Of a stretch of DNA of 64,000 nt, positions 18,113 through 26,831 are shown one piece after another; positions within the stretch are counted from its first letter, which is position 1, and each line of letters opens with the position of its first letter. The translations under genes were made by a program, and so were the position numbers. The notes under the pieces are model-generated. The model was not told the origin of the DNA, did no database searches, and saw only the letters and a program-made list of their open reading frames with translations. Source of the DNA: Pseudolactococcus reticulitermitis (lineage in GTDB: Bacteria; Bacillota; Bacilli; Lactobacillales; Streptococcaceae). Location of the stretch: the NCBI RefSeq assembly GCF_002260845.1, contig NZ_BEDT01000001.1, positions 682,001 through 746,000 of the forward strand. The letters are read 5' to 3'.

Positions 18113-19062
18113 TTGTTACCATAACCATGAATCCATCACTTGATTTTACTTATCTTATTCCACATTTTGATCTTGGAAAAATGAATCGCTTTGCTCCACC
18201 AACAAAATCTGTCGGTGGAAAAGGGGTTAATGCTGGTCGTACCGCTGCTTTATCCGGTTCTGAAGTTTTATTAACAGGATTTCTCGGCGGAGATTTTGGT
18301 ACCTTAGTCAAAAAATATTTGGTAGCAGAAAACTTATTTCAATTAGAGATGTTGACAACTTGTGAAGAGACACGCAATGCCATCACCATTATGCATGATC
18401 AAGATATTCATACGGAAATTGTTGAAAATGGTCCTAAAATTTCCGATGCGGAAGCCTTCGATCTTTTAAACAAAATTGCTACAACTTCTACCTCACAAAA
18501 AATAGATTTAATTTGTCTCTCAGGATCTGTTAATTCTGATAATCCTCAATTATATTTAGAAATGCTGACTTATATTAGAGAACAGATTAGTCGCGATATT
18601 CCTGTTTTCATGGATATTTCAGGAATTCAATTGGAAACTATACTTAAGAGCAAGGGTTATAAACCAAATTTTATTAAGCCAAATATTCACGAATTAAGCG
18701 ATATTTTAAAAAAAGACATTCAGACAAAAGAAGAAGCCAAAAAAGAACTCAATCATCCTTATTTTTCAGGCATTGATTATATCATGATTTCTTGCGGTAG
18801 CGAAGGCGCGATTTGTAAAGCCAAAAACACTTTTTATGATATTGACATCCCTCAAATTCATATTACAAATACCACAGGTTCTGGAGATGCTTCTGTCGGT
18901 GGATTCGCCCATGCCTTTAACCATCATTACGACTTAGAAGATGCTTTAAAATACGCAATGGCATGTGGTATGTCCAATGCGCAACACGGCGCTGTCGGTG
19001 TGATTGATGTTGGCGATGTTACTGACTTTATCAAACAAATTACTGTTAGAAAAATAGATTAA
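18109..19062 (+). CDS. PfkB-family sugar-phosphate kinase (1-phosphofructokinase/tagatose-6-phosphate kinase type)
   Basis: This 317-residue kinase shows PfkB features: N-terminal MNPSLDFTY, a GGKGVNAGRTAALSG loop in the first 50 residues, and the C-terminal anion hole TTGSGDASVGGFA. The MNPSLD/GGKGVN pattern is that of the hexose-phosphate branch (FruK, LacC). It probably phosphorylates a hexose-1- or 6-phosphate to a bisphosphate. Given the FucA/AraD-like aldolase in the divergent operon, the pathway would be PTS phosphorylation, second phosphorylation, then cleavage. It is translationally coupled to deoR. Confidence 0.88.
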   Translation: MIVTITMNPSLDFTYLIPHFDLGKMNRFAPPTKSVGGKGVNAGRTAALSGSEVLLTGFLGGDFGTLVKKYLVAENLFQLEMLTTCEETRNAITIMHDQDIHTEIVENGPKISDAEAFDLLNKIATTSTSQKIDLICLSGSVNSDNPQLYLEMLTYIREQISRDIPVFMDISGIQLETILKSKGYKPNFIKPNIHELSDILKKDIQTKEEAKKELNHPYFSGIDYIMISCGSEGAICKAKNTFYDIDIPQIHITNTTGSGDASVGGFAHAFNHHYDLEDALKYAMACGMSNAQHGAVGVIDVGDVTDFIKQITVRKID

Positions 19063-19077
19063 AATTACAAAAATAAG

Positions 19078-19130
19078 AAAACCAGATGAAGTCAACACAC
19101 TATAAACGTTGACCTCATCTGGTTTATTTA
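19078..19130 (+). terminator. Terminator after the PfkB kinase
   Basis: Arms AAACCAGATGA and TCATCTGGTTT extend with GTCAAC/GTTGAC to a stem of over 16 pairs with one mismatch, followed by ATTTAATTT. Confidence 0.8.
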
Positions 19131-19191
19131 ATTTCTAACTGACACAAATTTTAAATATTAAAGACTTGATTCTTCTTTTTAAAAATCATAC

Positions 19192-19215
19192 AAAAAAACC
19201 GAGCACATGGCTCGG
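19192..19215 (-). terminator. Terminator of tRNA-Leu
   Basis: Minus-strand CCGAG/CTCGG hairpin followed by seven T residues, directly after the tRNA 3' end. Confidence 0.8.
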
Positions 19216-19222
19216 CGATTAG

Positions 19223-19308
19223 TGCGGAGAAAGGGACTTGAACCCTCACGACCAAAGTAGGTCACAGGATCCTTAATCCTGCGCGTCTGCCAATTCCGCC
19301 ATCTCCGC
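19223..19308 (-). tRNA. tRNA-Leu, anticodon AAG
   Basis: An 86-nt class II tRNA with acceptor arms GCGGAGA and TCTCCGC and discriminator A. The D arm region is GGCGGAATTGGCAGAC, the variable arm is long (GTGACCTACTTTGGTCGTG), and the T loop is GGTTCAAGTCC. The anticodon stem CAGGA/TCCTG encloses the 7-base loop TTAAGGA, which places AAG at 34-36. CCA is not encoded (the A73 is followed by CT). Confidence 0.95.
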
Positions 19309-19324
19309 GAAACAGTACTTTATT

Positions 19325-19353
19325 AGTATATCAAAGTAGCTGGCACTCGTCAA
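19325..19353 (-). promoter_or_regulatory. tRNA-Leu promoter
   Basis: TTGACG (19348-19353) and TATACT (19325-19330) on the minus strand are exactly 17 bases apart, ending 16 bases before the mature tRNA 5' end. Confidence 0.75.
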
Positions 19354-19385
19354 GAGTTTTTAAAAAAGTTTTTTACTTTAGACAA

Positions 19386-19640
19386 TCAATACTCAACTTG
19401 GTCAAACAAGCCGTCAGGTAAATCATGGAAACCTTTGCCTGCTTTATAATTTTCAAATTTGCCTAGCAAAAATTTATAGGCATCCATCCGGCTTTCGTAA
19501 CGGATAATGGCGTCTTTAGCGCGTTCATCATCTGTTTCATCCGCAACTTGCTGGCTTTGCGTCATCGCCATTTCATTGACCATAATTTGTGTCGCTACCC
19601 AAGCCTCAAATTCTTGCATAAATTCTTGTTCGTATGTCAT
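19386..19640 (-). CDS. DUF1912 family protein
   Basis: The 84-residue acidic protein (MTYEQEFMQEFEAWVATQ..., ending DLPDGLFDQVEY) matches my recollection of the DUF1912 family of streptococci and lactococci, cytoplasmic proteins of unknown role. It has no membrane segment or metal motif and is probably mainly helical. I use the ATG at 19640, with AAGGAG 6 bases before, rather than the extension to 19676. The neighbour upstream is a GNAT acetyltransferase and rlmD, with 46 bases between the stop and this start, so it may be cotranscribed. Confidence 0.8.
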   Translation of the reverse strand: MTYEQEFMQEFEAWVATQIMVNEMAMTQSQQVADETDDERAKDAIIRYESRMDAYKFLLGKFENYKAGKGFHDLPDGLFDQVEY

Positions 19641-19685
19641 TTCACACTCCTTCTCTGTTTTCTTTACCCTCAGCAAGCCTGAGCA

Positions 19686-20183
19686 TCAATCTCCTGTCAC
19701 TTTCTGAAATGCCCAACGGGCACCCTCAAACATGACCACCCCGCATTTTTCAAAGCCGAGTTTGGTTAAAATATGCTGCATGATGTGATTATCTGGGTGT
19801 GTGTCGACACGAAAATCTTGATAAGCGCTGAAAGCATCAAAAACGGAAGCTAAAAACCGCTGTCCCAGAGCCTGACCACGAAACTGCGCTGACACCGCTA
19901 GGCGATGCACGGTCACATAATCATGATTGTCATTGCGCCACGCACCTTGAATCAAATCATAAGCGGGGTCAAATCCAGTTATCACCGCCCCATAAGCTGC
20001 AATTTCCCCGTCCACTTTCAAGACATAAGCCACATCATGCGCAATGTCTGCTCTAATATCTACCAAAGCAGGATAGGCGCTTTTCTGCCACTGATCAATG
20101 CCCTGCGCCTTCAAAAAAGTACGCGCACTCTCAATCACTGCCACAATTTCTGGCAAATCCGTCAGTTTTGCTTTTTCAATCAT
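19686..20183 (-). CDS. GNAT family N-acetyltransferase
   Basis: The 165-residue protein has the GNAT fold: N-terminal [17 protein letters not shown], and the acetyl-CoA binding motif [22 protein letters not shown] (R/Q-x-x-G-x-G/A type). A later [22 protein letters not shown] segment is typical of the RimI-like branch. The acceptor substrate is not known. It overlaps the end of rlmD by 4 bases (ATGA), indicating translational coupling. Confidence 0.9.
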   Translation of the reverse strand: MIEKAKLTDLPEIVAVIESARTFLKAQGIDQWQKSAYPALVDIRADIAHDVAYVLKVDGEIAAYGAVITGFDPAYDLIQGAWRNDNHDYVTVHRLAVSAQFRGQALGQRFLASVFDAFSAYQDFRVDTHPDNHIMQHILTKLGFEKCGVVMFEGARWAFQKVTGD

Positions 20184-21517
20184 TTGCGCACCAACTTCAC
20201 AACTGCCTCCGTCCTTGCCGTATGCGGGAACATATCGACTGACTGGATATATTTGACATCGTAGACCGTGGCTAACTTGACCAAATCACGCGCCAAAGTC
20301 GAGACATTGCAGGATACATAGACCATTTTTTCAGGCTGCGTCGCGATGATTGTCTCCAATAACTTGTCGTCCAATCCTGTTCGAGGTGGGTCGACAATCA
20401 AAGCTGTCGCTCTGAATCCCTCCGCCACCCATTTGGGCACCACCGTCTCAGCCGTCCCGACTTCATAGATCCCGTCCGGCACATTGACCTTGGCATCTTC
20501 TATCGACGCTGCAATCACATCCATGCCGCGAATACTTCGAACCTTGCCGACAAAGGCACGGCCAATGGTGCCAGTCCCAGAATAGGCATCTATTAAATCA
20601 TCGTCAGCACTCGCAGCCATCGCCTTTACCGCCTCGCGGTAAAGCACATTGGTCTGTTCAGGATTGAGTTGATAAAAGGCCCGCGGGCTGAGTTCAAAGG
20701 TATAATCAAGCACACCCTCTAAAATCGCGCGCTCGCCCCAAAGAATCTCCGTCTCATCGCCATATATCTCAGACGACTTCTTGCGATTGATATTCAAAGC
20801 AATCGTTTTAATTTCAGGAAATTTCTCTGTCAAACTCGCAATCGTCCGTGTCAACTCCACTAGAGTCGATGAGATGAAAATAATCTGGACTTCGCCTGTA
20901 TGATTAGCCCGACGCACCATGACCGTCCGGATACCGTCGAATTTTCTTTCATTATATATCGGAATCCGATGAAAAGTCAGGAGTTCCGTGACTTCATTGA
21001 TAATCGCTTGCGTTGTTTCATCTTGCACCAAACAATTTTTGATTTCGACTAACTTGTGCGAATTCTCTGCGAAAAGCCCTGCTCGGACTTTCTCGCCCAA
21101 AAATCGCGTCTGAAATTGCAATTTCGCCCGATAGTGCTCAGGGTTTTTCATCCCAATCGTCTGACGGACTTCGTAAGTTTCATACCCTTGCGGTTTAAAC
21201 TTTTGTAGCGCCTGCCTCAGCACATCTTGCTTAAAAAGTAGCTGTTGCGGATAAGCCAAGTGCATGATTTGGCAACCCCCGCATTGCTTGTAAATATGGC
21301 ACATCGGTACCACACGGTGGGGTGATTTTTTATTGAGTTTGAGCACCTTTGCCGTCGCATAATTGCGCTCGCTGGTCACGATTTCCGCATAGACCTCCTC
21401 GCCCTTGAGCGCCCCCGGCACGAAAACCGTCGTTCCCTTAAAATTACCAACGCCTTCGCCATTGATACCGATTTTTTTGATTTTTAGTGGAATTTTTTGA
21501 TTAATTTTTAGGCTCAT
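20180..21517 (-). CDS. 23S rRNA (uracil-5-)-methyltransferase, RlmD/RlmCD type
   Basis: The 445-residue SAM-dependent enzyme has an N-terminal TRAM domain (residues 1-60, [20 protein letters not shown]), a four-Cys Fe-S cluster region ([15 protein letters not shown] and CLVQDE), the SAM motif [13 protein letters not shown], and the catalytic motif [11 protein letters not shown] with its nucleophilic Cys. It is a TrmA-family enzyme that methylates uridine in 23S rRNA. Which position it modifies (747, 1939 or both) is not readable here. The ATG follows a TAAAAT -10 box by 6 bases with no SD, as described under the promoter entry. Confidence 0.92.
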   Translation of the reverse strand: MSLKINQKIPLKIKKIGINGEGVGNFKGTTVFVPGALKGEEVYAEIVTSERNYATAKVLKLNKKSPHRVVPMCHIYKQCGGCQIMHLAYPQQLLFKQDVLRQALQKFKPQGYETYEVRQTIGMKNPEHYRAKLQFQTRFLGEKVRAGLFAENSHKLVEIKNCLVQDETTQAIINEVTELLTFHRIPIYNERKFDGIRTVMVRRANHTGEVQIIFISSTLVELTRTIASLTEKFPEIKTIALNINRKKSSEIYGDETEILWGERAILEGVLDYTFELSPRAFYQLNPEQTNVLYREAVKAMAASADDDLIDAYSGTGTIGRAFVGKVRSIRGMDVIAASIEDAKVNVPDGIYEVGTAETVVPKWVAEGFRATALIVDPPRTGLDDKLLETIIATQPEKMVYVSCNVSTLARDLVKLATVYDVKYIQSVDMFPHTARTEAVVKLVRK

Positions 21518-21553
21518 GTCTCTATTTTACCATTTTTTGACGTATAATAAAGT
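21518..21553. promoter_or_regulatory. Overlapping divergent promoters of rlmD and recX, both leaderless-type
   Basis: On the minus strand an extended -10 TGGTAAAAT ends 6 bases before the rlmD ATG (-10 box 21524-21529). On the plus strand TATAAT (21543-21548) ends 5 bases before the recX ATG. No Shine-Dalgarno site occurs in either gap. Transcription starting at the usual distance would begin at or next to each start codon. Clear -35 boxes are not visible. Confidence 0.6.
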
Positions 21554-22348
21554 ATGCCTAAAATTATTTCACTCGAGAAGAAGAAACGTTTATATAAAGT
21601 CGTTTTTGACGACGATCGCACGCTCTATGTGACTGAGGATACGATTGTCCGGTTCTTTTTGTCAAAGGGTGCTGTATTTGAAAACGCTGAGATTGAGAAA
21701 ATTGCTGAATTTGCTGATTTTTCTAGGGGAAAAAATCTAGGGCTCTACTATATTGCTTTCAAACAACGAACTAAAAAAGAAGTCATTCGTTATCTAGTTG
21801 ACCATGAGATTCCAAATCTGCAAATCACTCAAATTATTGACGCGCTTGAAACGTCACGTTTTATTGATGACAACGCTTATGCTGAGTCTTTCATTCGTGG
21901 CAAAGTCCTTAGTAAATCGGCAGGCCCTTATCAAATCAGACAAAAGCTAGTCGATAAAGGTATTGATAGAGCCTTAGCTTTGGAAAAACTAGAACAGCTC
22001 TACGACTTTGACACTCAAGTTGACATCGCCACACATCTGGCTGAAAAATTAGTCATGAGCAAGTACAGCCGCCTGCCCCTTAAAGCGCTGAAAATGAAAA
22101 TCGCAACGCATCTGACAAGCAAAGGCTTTTCCTATGATATCAGTAAAATCGCTATCGCCAATTTAGAACTCGAATCTGACCAAGAAAATGAATCCGAACT
22201 CTTGCAAAAAGAATTAGAGAAAATCATGCGCAAATACAGTCGAAAATATGACGGCCATGACCTCAAACAACGTGTCAGTAACGCCTTAGCTAGAAAAGGC
22301 TTTGACTTTGATGTCATCAATCGTGAATTGCGCGAGATAGACTTTTAA
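21554..22348 (+). CDS. recX: Recombination regulator RecX
   Basis: The 264-residue protein modulates RecA filament activity. It has the three-helix RecX repeats, e.g. KNLGLYYIAFKQRTKKEVIRY, DDNAYAESFIRGK, and two later copies (LPLKALKMKIATHLTSKGF and GHDLKQRVSNALARKGFD). Length equals that of Firmicutes RecX. The start MPKIISLEKKKRLYKV follows TATAAT closely with no SD, so the mRNA is probably leaderless. It is divergent from rlmD. Confidence 0.93.
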   Translation: MPKIISLEKKKRLYKVVFDDDRTLYVTEDTIVRFFLSKGAVFENAEIEKIAEFADFSRGKNLGLYYIAFKQRTKKEVIRYLVDHEIPNLQITQIIDALETSRFIDDNAYAESFIRGKVLSKSAGPYQIRQKLVDKGIDRALALEKLEQLYDFDTQVDIATHLAEKLVMSKYSRLPLKALKMKIATHLTSKGFSYDISKIAIANLELESDQENESELLQKELEKIMRKYSRKYDGHDLKQRVSNALARKGFDFDVINRELREIDF

Positions 22349-22418
22349 TATAAAAAATACAAAAAAATCTATTATCTACTATCAGATTAGTATTGGATCA
22401 ACTAGAGGAGGTTGTCGC

Positions 22419-22508
22419 ATGTTTCAATTACTTCTATCAGTCATGATAACGGCACTGTCTACATGGGCACTGGCCAAGTATGCCAAATCAAACAAATTGA
22501 GTTCATAG
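22419..22508 (+). CDS. Putative 29-residue single-pass membrane peptide
   Basis: An ATG preceded by AGAGGAGGTT 8 bases upstream opens a 29-codon frame: MFQLLLSVMITALSTWALAK, then YAKSNKLSS. One hydrophobic segment is followed by a basic tail. It has its own strong SD and a terminator 30 bases later (22538-22573). It is not a fragment of recX, which ends at 22348. No family is recognised. Its shape (short hydrophobic segment, Trp, Lys-rich tail) resembles type I toxins or signal peptides, but this is only a resemblance. Confidence 0.5.
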   Translation: MFQLLLSVMITALSTWALAKYAKSNKLSS

Positions 22509-22537
22509 TTCATGCTAAGATTCTAATTTTTTAAGCC

Positions 22538-22573
22538 AAAAAAGCACCGCATCTTGCTTGATGGGGTGCTTTT
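22538..22573. terminator. Terminator between the small ORF and the RsuA-family gene (bidirectional)
   Basis: AAAAGCACC pairs with GGGTGCTTTT, extended by GCATC/GATG, with A tracts before and T tracts after. It serves both convergent units. Confidence 0.8.
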
Positions 22574-22589
22574 CTGTCTTTATCGAGCT

Positions 22590-23303
22590 TTACTTATCCT
22601 TAAAATACGGTGCCAAACTCTGAATTTCAGATTTCGTCAGCGCGCGATAGTCGCCAGACTTCAGCCGTTCATCCAACTGTATCGTCCCGATTTGGATTCT
22701 CACCAGTTTGGTCACGAGCTTGCCGACACTCAAAAACATCTTGCGAATCTGACGATTTTTCCCCTCGCTGATGCTAACAATGGCGGTGTGGTCTGACAGG
22801 ATTACTAATTTGGCAGGGGCTAATGACACATCCCCATCTATCACGAGACCTGCTCTGAATTTTCTGACATCGTCTGCATCCAGTGGCTCCTTCACCTCTA
22901 CCTGATAGACTTTTTCAACGTGGGCTTCTGGTTTGATCAAATTGCGCCCCAGCTTACCATTATCGGTAATCAAAAGTAGACCCTCAGATAGAAAATCGAG
23001 CCGTCCGATGATGTAAAGATCGGCCTTGTCGATGTCGTCTGGAAAAACGTCAAAAACGACTGACAACTCAGCATCTTTGTTGGCTGAGAGGGTACGTGGC
23101 GGCTTGTTGACCATGAAATATCGGTGTGGCGGAAAAGTGATGGTGCGACCGTCTAGCCTGAGGTCATGTACGTTACTGTCAACTTGTTCGTTGCGCGCTG
23201 TGATGACCTGACCGTTGACTGATACGCGGTGCTCACGCAAAACTTTTTTGATGTCGGACTTTTTGACACCACCATATTGAATTAAAACAGCATCTACTCG
23301 CAT
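22590..23303 (-). CDS. RsuA/RluB-family rRNA pseudouridine synthase
   Basis: The 237-residue protein isomerises a specific rRNA uridine to pseudouridine. It has an N-terminal S4 RNA-binding domain (residues 1-60, AVLIQYGGVKKSDIKKVLRE) and the catalytic region MVNKPPRTLSANKD then IIGRLDFLSEGLLL, where the Asp in GRLD is the catalytic residue. The consensus GRLDxxTEGLLL is otherwise conserved. The size fits RsuA better than RluB. An AGGAA site precedes the ATG. It converges with the small ORF and a DUF960 gene. Confidence 0.88.
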   Translation of the reverse strand: MRVDAVLIQYGGVKKSDIKKVLREHRVSVNGQVITARNEQVDSNVHDLRLDGRTITFPPHRYFMVNKPPRTLSANKDAELSVVFDVFPDDIDKADLYIIGRLDFLSEGLLLITDNGKLGRNLIKPEAHVEKVYQVEVKEPLDADDVRKFRAGLVIDGDVSLAPAKLVILSDHTAIVSISEGKNRQIRKMFLSVGKLVTKLVRIQIGTIQLDERLKSGDYRALTKSEIQSLAPYFKDK

Positions 23304-23399
23304 TTTAGTTCCTATTTCTTGACCTTTTTTGACTTTTAAAATATAATTTAATTATAAGCACATGATACCAATTTAAGATAGAAAAAGCGAGGTAGACCT

Positions 23400-23711
23400 A
23401 TGGCTTTTACAAATACAATCGCCCGTTATGCCAGTTTCGGCACCATTCAATCCATCCCTGGTGAGGTCATCGACAGTTTTTGGTACATCATTGACAATAA
23501 CCTCAAAGGCGTTTTCATCTTGGAAAACACGATTAACTTTGAATTGATGAACAACCACGGGGCACTCTCAGTCCGCTTTTCGCAAGACGATGACCCGAAC
23601 ACGTCGATGGTCATTGACTTTAATTACGAATTTGACAATGACTGGCCACGACTCTTTCATGCCGTTGATAATATGGGACGCGAAACGATCATGACGCCGA
23701 TGGAAATGTAG
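23400..23711 (+). CDS. DUF960 family protein
   Basis: The 103-residue protein MAFTNTIARYASFGTIQSIP... matches my memory of the DUF960 family of Firmicutes (conserved GEVIDSFWYIIDNNLKG). Members have no established function. The 5' region holds TTGACT and an A/T-rich -10, consistent with a monocistronic gene. A terminator follows at 23735-23764. No membrane segment or catalytic motif is visible. Confidence 0.82.
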   Translation: MAFTNTIARYASFGTIQSIPGEVIDSFWYIIDNNLKGVFILENTINFELMNNHGALSVRFSQDDDPNTSMVIDFNYEFDNDWPRLFHAVDNMGRETIMTPMEM

Positions 23712-23734
23712 GCATTTGCCGAATCACGACACAC

Positions 23735-23764
23735 AAACTGACTGCTAAACGTCAGTTTTTTTTT
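23735..23764 (+). terminator. Terminator after the DUF960 gene
   Basis: AAACTGAC/GTCAGTTT hairpin with an 8-base loop, followed by nine or more T residues. Confidence 0.85.
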
Positions 23765-23843
23765 ACTCAAATGCTCCAGACAAACCATCAAAGTGCTACT
23801 ATTTATTTGTCTACTCCCATCTTCCAGATGCTCGCAGACAAAC

Positions 23844-23870
23844 CAAAAAAACAAGCCTCGTAAGACTTGC
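23844..23870 (-). terminator. Terminator of the rpsF-ssb-rpsR operon
   Basis: On the minus strand CAAGTCT and AGGCTTG pair around a TACG tetraloop, followed by seven T residues. Confidence 0.8.
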
Positions 23871-23882
23871 CTTCACATTTTC

Positions 23883-24128
23883 TTATTCAGAATCGTTTGC
23901 TACGAATGGAAGCAAAGCCATGATACGTGCGCGTTTGATTGCTGTAACCACTTTACGTTGGTTTTTAGCAGAAGTACCCGTCACGCGACGTGGCAAAATT
24001 TTACCACGTTCTGAGATGAAACGTTTCAAAAGCTCTGTGTCTTTGTAGTCAACGTTTTCGATTTTGTTAGCTGCGATAAAGTCAACTTTTTTGCGGCGTT
24101 TAAAGCCACCACGACGTTGTTGTGCCAT
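23883..24128 (-). CDS. rpsR: 30S ribosomal protein S18
   Basis: The 81-residue basic protein contains the S18 signature: [35 protein letters not shown] and [21 protein letters not shown]18 pairs with S6 in the small subunit platform. It is the last gene of the rpsF-ssb-rpsR operon. Confidence 0.97.
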   Translation of the reverse strand: MAQQRRGGFKRRKKVDFIAANKIENVDYKDTELLKRFISERGKILPRRVTGTSAKNQRKVVTAIKRARIMALLPFVANDSE

Positions 24129-24175
24129 GTGTTTTCTCCTTATATTATTCTAGACAGTTGTCTGTCCATCAGTGA

Positions 24176-24685
24176 TTAAAACGGTAGATCATCATCACTC
24201 AGGTTCATGGGTGTGCCACCTGAAAATGGATCGCTATCGCGGCCAAAATCAGGTGTAGCAGATGAAGGCTGAGCTTGTGATGATTGATTGCCACCGAAGT
24301 TTGCGTTTGTAGGTTGAGATGGTGACGGTGTGTAACTGCCACCAGTTTGACCACCCTCGCGCGCGCTACGACTTTCTAGCATTTGGAAATTATCAGCGAC
24401 CACTTCCGTCACGTAAACACGTTGACCTTGTTGGTTCTCATAATTCCGCGTTTGGATACGTCCAGTTATACCTAGAAGCGCACCTTTTTTCGCCCAATTT
24501 GCTAGATTTTCTGCGGCTTGACGCCAGATGACGACATTGATGAAATCCGCTTCACGCTCACCATTCGCATTTTTAAAGGTACGATTGACCGCTAAGGTAA
24601 ATGTCGCCACTGCTTGATTGGCGGGGGTGTAACGGAGCTCAACGTCTTTGGTCAAACGACCTACTAAAACAACATTATTAATCAT
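24176..24685 (-). CDS. ssb: Single-stranded DNA-binding protein
   Basis: The 169-residue protein begins [20 protein letters not shown] and has the OB-fold (residues 1-105, with [21 protein letters not shown]). A flexible Gly/Ser/Gln-rich linker (about 112-155) leads to the acidic interaction tip DDDLPF. It coats ssDNA and recruits repair and replication partners. It sits between rpsF and rpsR, the standard Firmicutes order. Confidence 0.98.
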   Translation of the reverse strand: MINNVVLVGRLTKDVELRYTPANQAVATFTLAVNRTFKNANGEREADFINVVIWRQAAENLANWAKKGALLGITGRIQTRNYENQQGQRVYVTEVVADNFQMLESRSAREGGQTGGSYTPSPSQPTNANFGGNQSSQAQPSSATPDFGRDSDPFSGGTPMNLSDDDLPF

Positions 24686-24721
24686 GTTTTGTCCTTCCTG
24701 AAAACTAAAGTGGGCTTAAAA

Positions 24722-25021
24722 TTAAGCGTCAACCTTAGTGATCATGTGACGTAAGATGTCGCCATTGATTTTCGCAAGACGGTCAAATTCGCTTGTCGCA
24801 GTTGAAACTGAATCAGCTTCAAGTGTGACAAGACGGTACAAACCTTCGCGGAAATCATTGATTTCGTACGCAAGACGACGTTTTTCCCAATCTTTTGATT
24901 CAGAAATCGTTGCACCATTTTCTGTCAAGATTGTGTCAAAACGCTCAACAAGCGCTGTTTTGGCATCTTCGTCAATGTTTGGACGAATAATGTAAAGAAT
25001 TTCGTACTTTGTAGTAGCCAT
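24722..25021 (-). CDS. rpsF: 30S ribosomal protein S6
   Basis: The 99-residue protein [19 protein letters not shown]... matches S6, with the central [21 protein letters not shown] use the ATG at 25021, preceded by AGGAGGAG, rather than the extension to 25096. It is first in the operon; a pair of mutually exclusive hairpins lies in its leader. Confidence 0.97.
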   Translation of the reverse strand: MATTKYEILYIIRPNIDEDAKTALVERFDTILTENGATISESKDWEKRRLAYEINDFREGLYRLVTLEADSVSTATSEFDRLAKINGDILRHMITKVDA

Positions 25022-25049
25022 TGATGTATCTCCTCCTTTTGGTCTAATG

Positions 25050-25094
25050 ACTCGAGTCTTTTCCCGAGTAAGTGAGGGTTGCTCACAAGTACTC
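25050..25094 (-). promoter_or_regulatory. Possible structured leader of rpsF
   Basis: Two hairpins overlap. The first has outer arms GAGTA (25066-25070) and TACTC (25090-25094) and inner arms GTGAG (25072-25076) and CTCAC (25082-25086). The second pairs ACTCG (25050-25054) with CGAGT (25065-25069). Since the shared bases differ, only one can form. This fits S6 or S6:S18 autoregulation, known for this operon in other bacteria, but it is an inference. Confidence 0.4.
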
Positions 25095-25212
25095 ATTATA
25101 ACATAAAATTTGACCTTTTGGCAAGCTTTTTTATTTTGGGATTGGCAAAGCCTTAATCGTAAACTAAAAACCTAGAACTTGACTAGGTTATCAGTTTTTC
25201 AGATTTGCTTGT

Positions 25213-25524
25213 CTAATTTAGCATACTTTTTGAAAAGACGAGATTATGATTTAACTCGTCTTGATTATGGTAGGTCAGCAGCTTTTGTTCATGAATGTCA
25301 GCCATTGTTGGACGGTCAATAACCCGACCATCCGTCAAAGTCATTTTCGTGAATTTAAAACCATCATTTTTGTCAGATTCGGTGCTTGTCACACCATATA
25401 TCATGATTGACGGGTTTTGAATGGGGTGGACTTGCAGCGTAATGGCTGTGCCAACCACAAACATAATCGGTGCCAAAGCATATAGGATGTACCACTTATT
25501 TGCTAACAGCTTCTTTTTAAGCAT
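25213..25524 (-). CDS. Small single-pass membrane protein, unknown function
   Basis: The 103-residue ORF has an N-terminal hydrophobic segment preceded by Lys residues (LKKKLLANKW, then YILYALAPIMFVVGTAITLQ), then a polar domain with DGRVIDRPTMADIHEQK, so a one-pass membrane protein with an outside domain is likely. An AGGAGA site precedes the ATG. No family is recognised. It stands alone between rpsF and uppP; a C-rich palindrome (CCTAG/CTAGG, about 25168-25187) lies after the stop codon. Confidence 0.6.
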   Translation of the reverse strand: MLKKKLLANKWYILYALAPIMFVVGTAITLQVHPIQNPSIMIYGVTSTESDKNDGFKFTKMTLTDGRVIDRPTMADIHEQKLLTYHNQDELNHNLVFSKSMLN

Positions 25525-25643
25525 CCGTCTTCTCCTAATTCTTCTATTTTCATTTACAGTAACATTTTAACCTTAAAGCAAACATAACTATCATTAATCA
25601 GAAATTTTAAACAAAAGATCCCTATCTCCACCTATCCGACATT

Positions 25644-25679
25644 AAAAAAACTGATATCGGATTTATATCCAAGATCAGT
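25644..25679 (-). terminator. Terminator after uppP
   Basis: On the minus strand ACTGAT and ATCAGT pair outside an inner GGAT/ATCC stem, followed by T7. It lies about 58 bases after the uppP stop codon. Confidence 0.7.
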
Positions 25680-25737
25680 CAATCTGATGACGTATCTGAC
25701 AATTTATCTTTCCTCAAAAACCTGCCACTTGAATTTT

Positions 25738-26574
25738 TCATCCGCCAAATACCGCTGAAATCGCCGCATAGACTAATAAAACAGCACCGAGCGCAATCCG
25801 ATACTTCCCAAAGAAAGTAAAGTCATGTTTTTTGATGTAATCCATCAGGAATTTGATGACCACGATTGACACCAGAAAGGCAGTGATACTGGCTACCAGT
25901 AAAATGGCAAACTGAGACAAACTAAAACCTACACCACTTATCATAAATTTGAAAATTTTCAACAAACTCGCCCCGAACATAACGGGAATCCCAAGAAAAA
26001 AGGTAAACTCCGTCGCCACAAAACGTGACGCACCAAGAATAATTGCCCCAAGAATGGTCACCCCAGAACGAGACGTCCCTGGCATTAATGACAAGACCTG
26101 AATCAAGCCGATATAAAAGGCAAAGCGATACGACATCTTATCGAGGTTGGTCAACGTATCCGGACGTGTTTTCGCCCATTTCTCGACATAAATGAAAGCA
26201 AAACCATAAATGATCAGCATCAATGCAATCGGGACAAATTTATGAAAATGTGCGTCCAACCAATTATCCAGTGGTAAACCGATAATCACTGCTGGAATAC
26301 AAGCGATAATCACTTTCAACCACAGTTGCCAAGTCAACTGCGTTTCACGGGGCGTTTTACTGGTATCAAAAGGATTGAGCTTTTTAAAATAAATGACCAC
26401 AACCGCTAAAATTGCCCCTAACTGAATCACGACATTAAACATGTTCATGAATTCAGTCGATTGTTTAAGCTTGATAAACTCATCAGCCAAAATCAAATGA
26501 CCCGTTGAACTGATGGGTAGCCACTCCGTGATCCCTTCGATAATCCCTAAGATAATTGCTTTAATAAATTCCAT
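25738..26574 (-). CDS. uppP: Undecaprenyl-diphosphatase (BacA/UppP)
   Basis: The 278-residue membrane protein dephosphorylates undecaprenyl pyrophosphate to recycle the lipid carrier for peptidoglycan. It contains the BacA signature [21 protein letters not shown] near the N-terminus and a central [10 protein letters not shown] catalytic motif. Several membrane segments follow. I start at the ATG at 26574, since the [15 protein letters not shown]-terminus is conserved and the upstream extension is polar. The nearby AAAG-type site is weak. A long structured leader precedes it. Confidence 0.93.
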   Translation of the reverse strand: MEFIKAIILGIIEGITEWLPISSTGHLILADEFIKLKQSTEFMNMFNVVIQLGAILAVVVIYFKKLNPFDTSKTPRETQLTWQLWLKVIIACIPAVIIGLPLDNWLDAHFHKFVPIALMLIIYGFAFIYVEKWAKTRPDTLTNLDKMSYRFAFYIGLIQVLSLMPGTSRSGVTILGAIILGASRFVATEFTFFLGIPVMFGASLLKIFKFMISGVGFSLSQFAILLVASITAFLVSIVVIKFLMDYIKKHDFTFFGKYRIALGAVLLVYAAISAVFGG

Positions 26575-26830
26575 TTGATCTACTTTCCATATTTGAAGTT
26601 TACGTTTGAACTTCAAGCTAACTTCTTATCAACGCCTAAGTGATAAATCACTAAGGCACGTTGCCTTTGGCTTTTCCGTACGCCGCTAAAGCGACAACTG
26701 CAATGCCATAGGAAAATAGATGTTTGATGAACCTGCGCAAGCGCAGAACCATCAATCCCTAAGATCTACAGAAGTTTACGACTATGTCGTACTGCTTTTC
26801 AGTATCACTATTTTTACAACTGTTTGATTT
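26575..26830 (-). promoter_or_regulatory. Long structured 5' leader or intergenic RNA upstream of uppP
   Basis: No ORF is seen. On the minus strand the promoter at 26832-26860 would start a leader of about 245 bases. It carries at least four hairpins: GAAGTT/AACTTC (26595-26614), a nearly perfect palindrome (26635-26656), AAGGC/GCCTT (26653-26667), CTGCGC/GCGCAG with an AA loop (26733-26746) and ACGAC/GTCGT (26778-26790). The A/T-rich flanks contrast with GC-rich stems. No known riboswitch consensus was recognised. Confidence 0.45.
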
Positions 26831-26831
26831 C

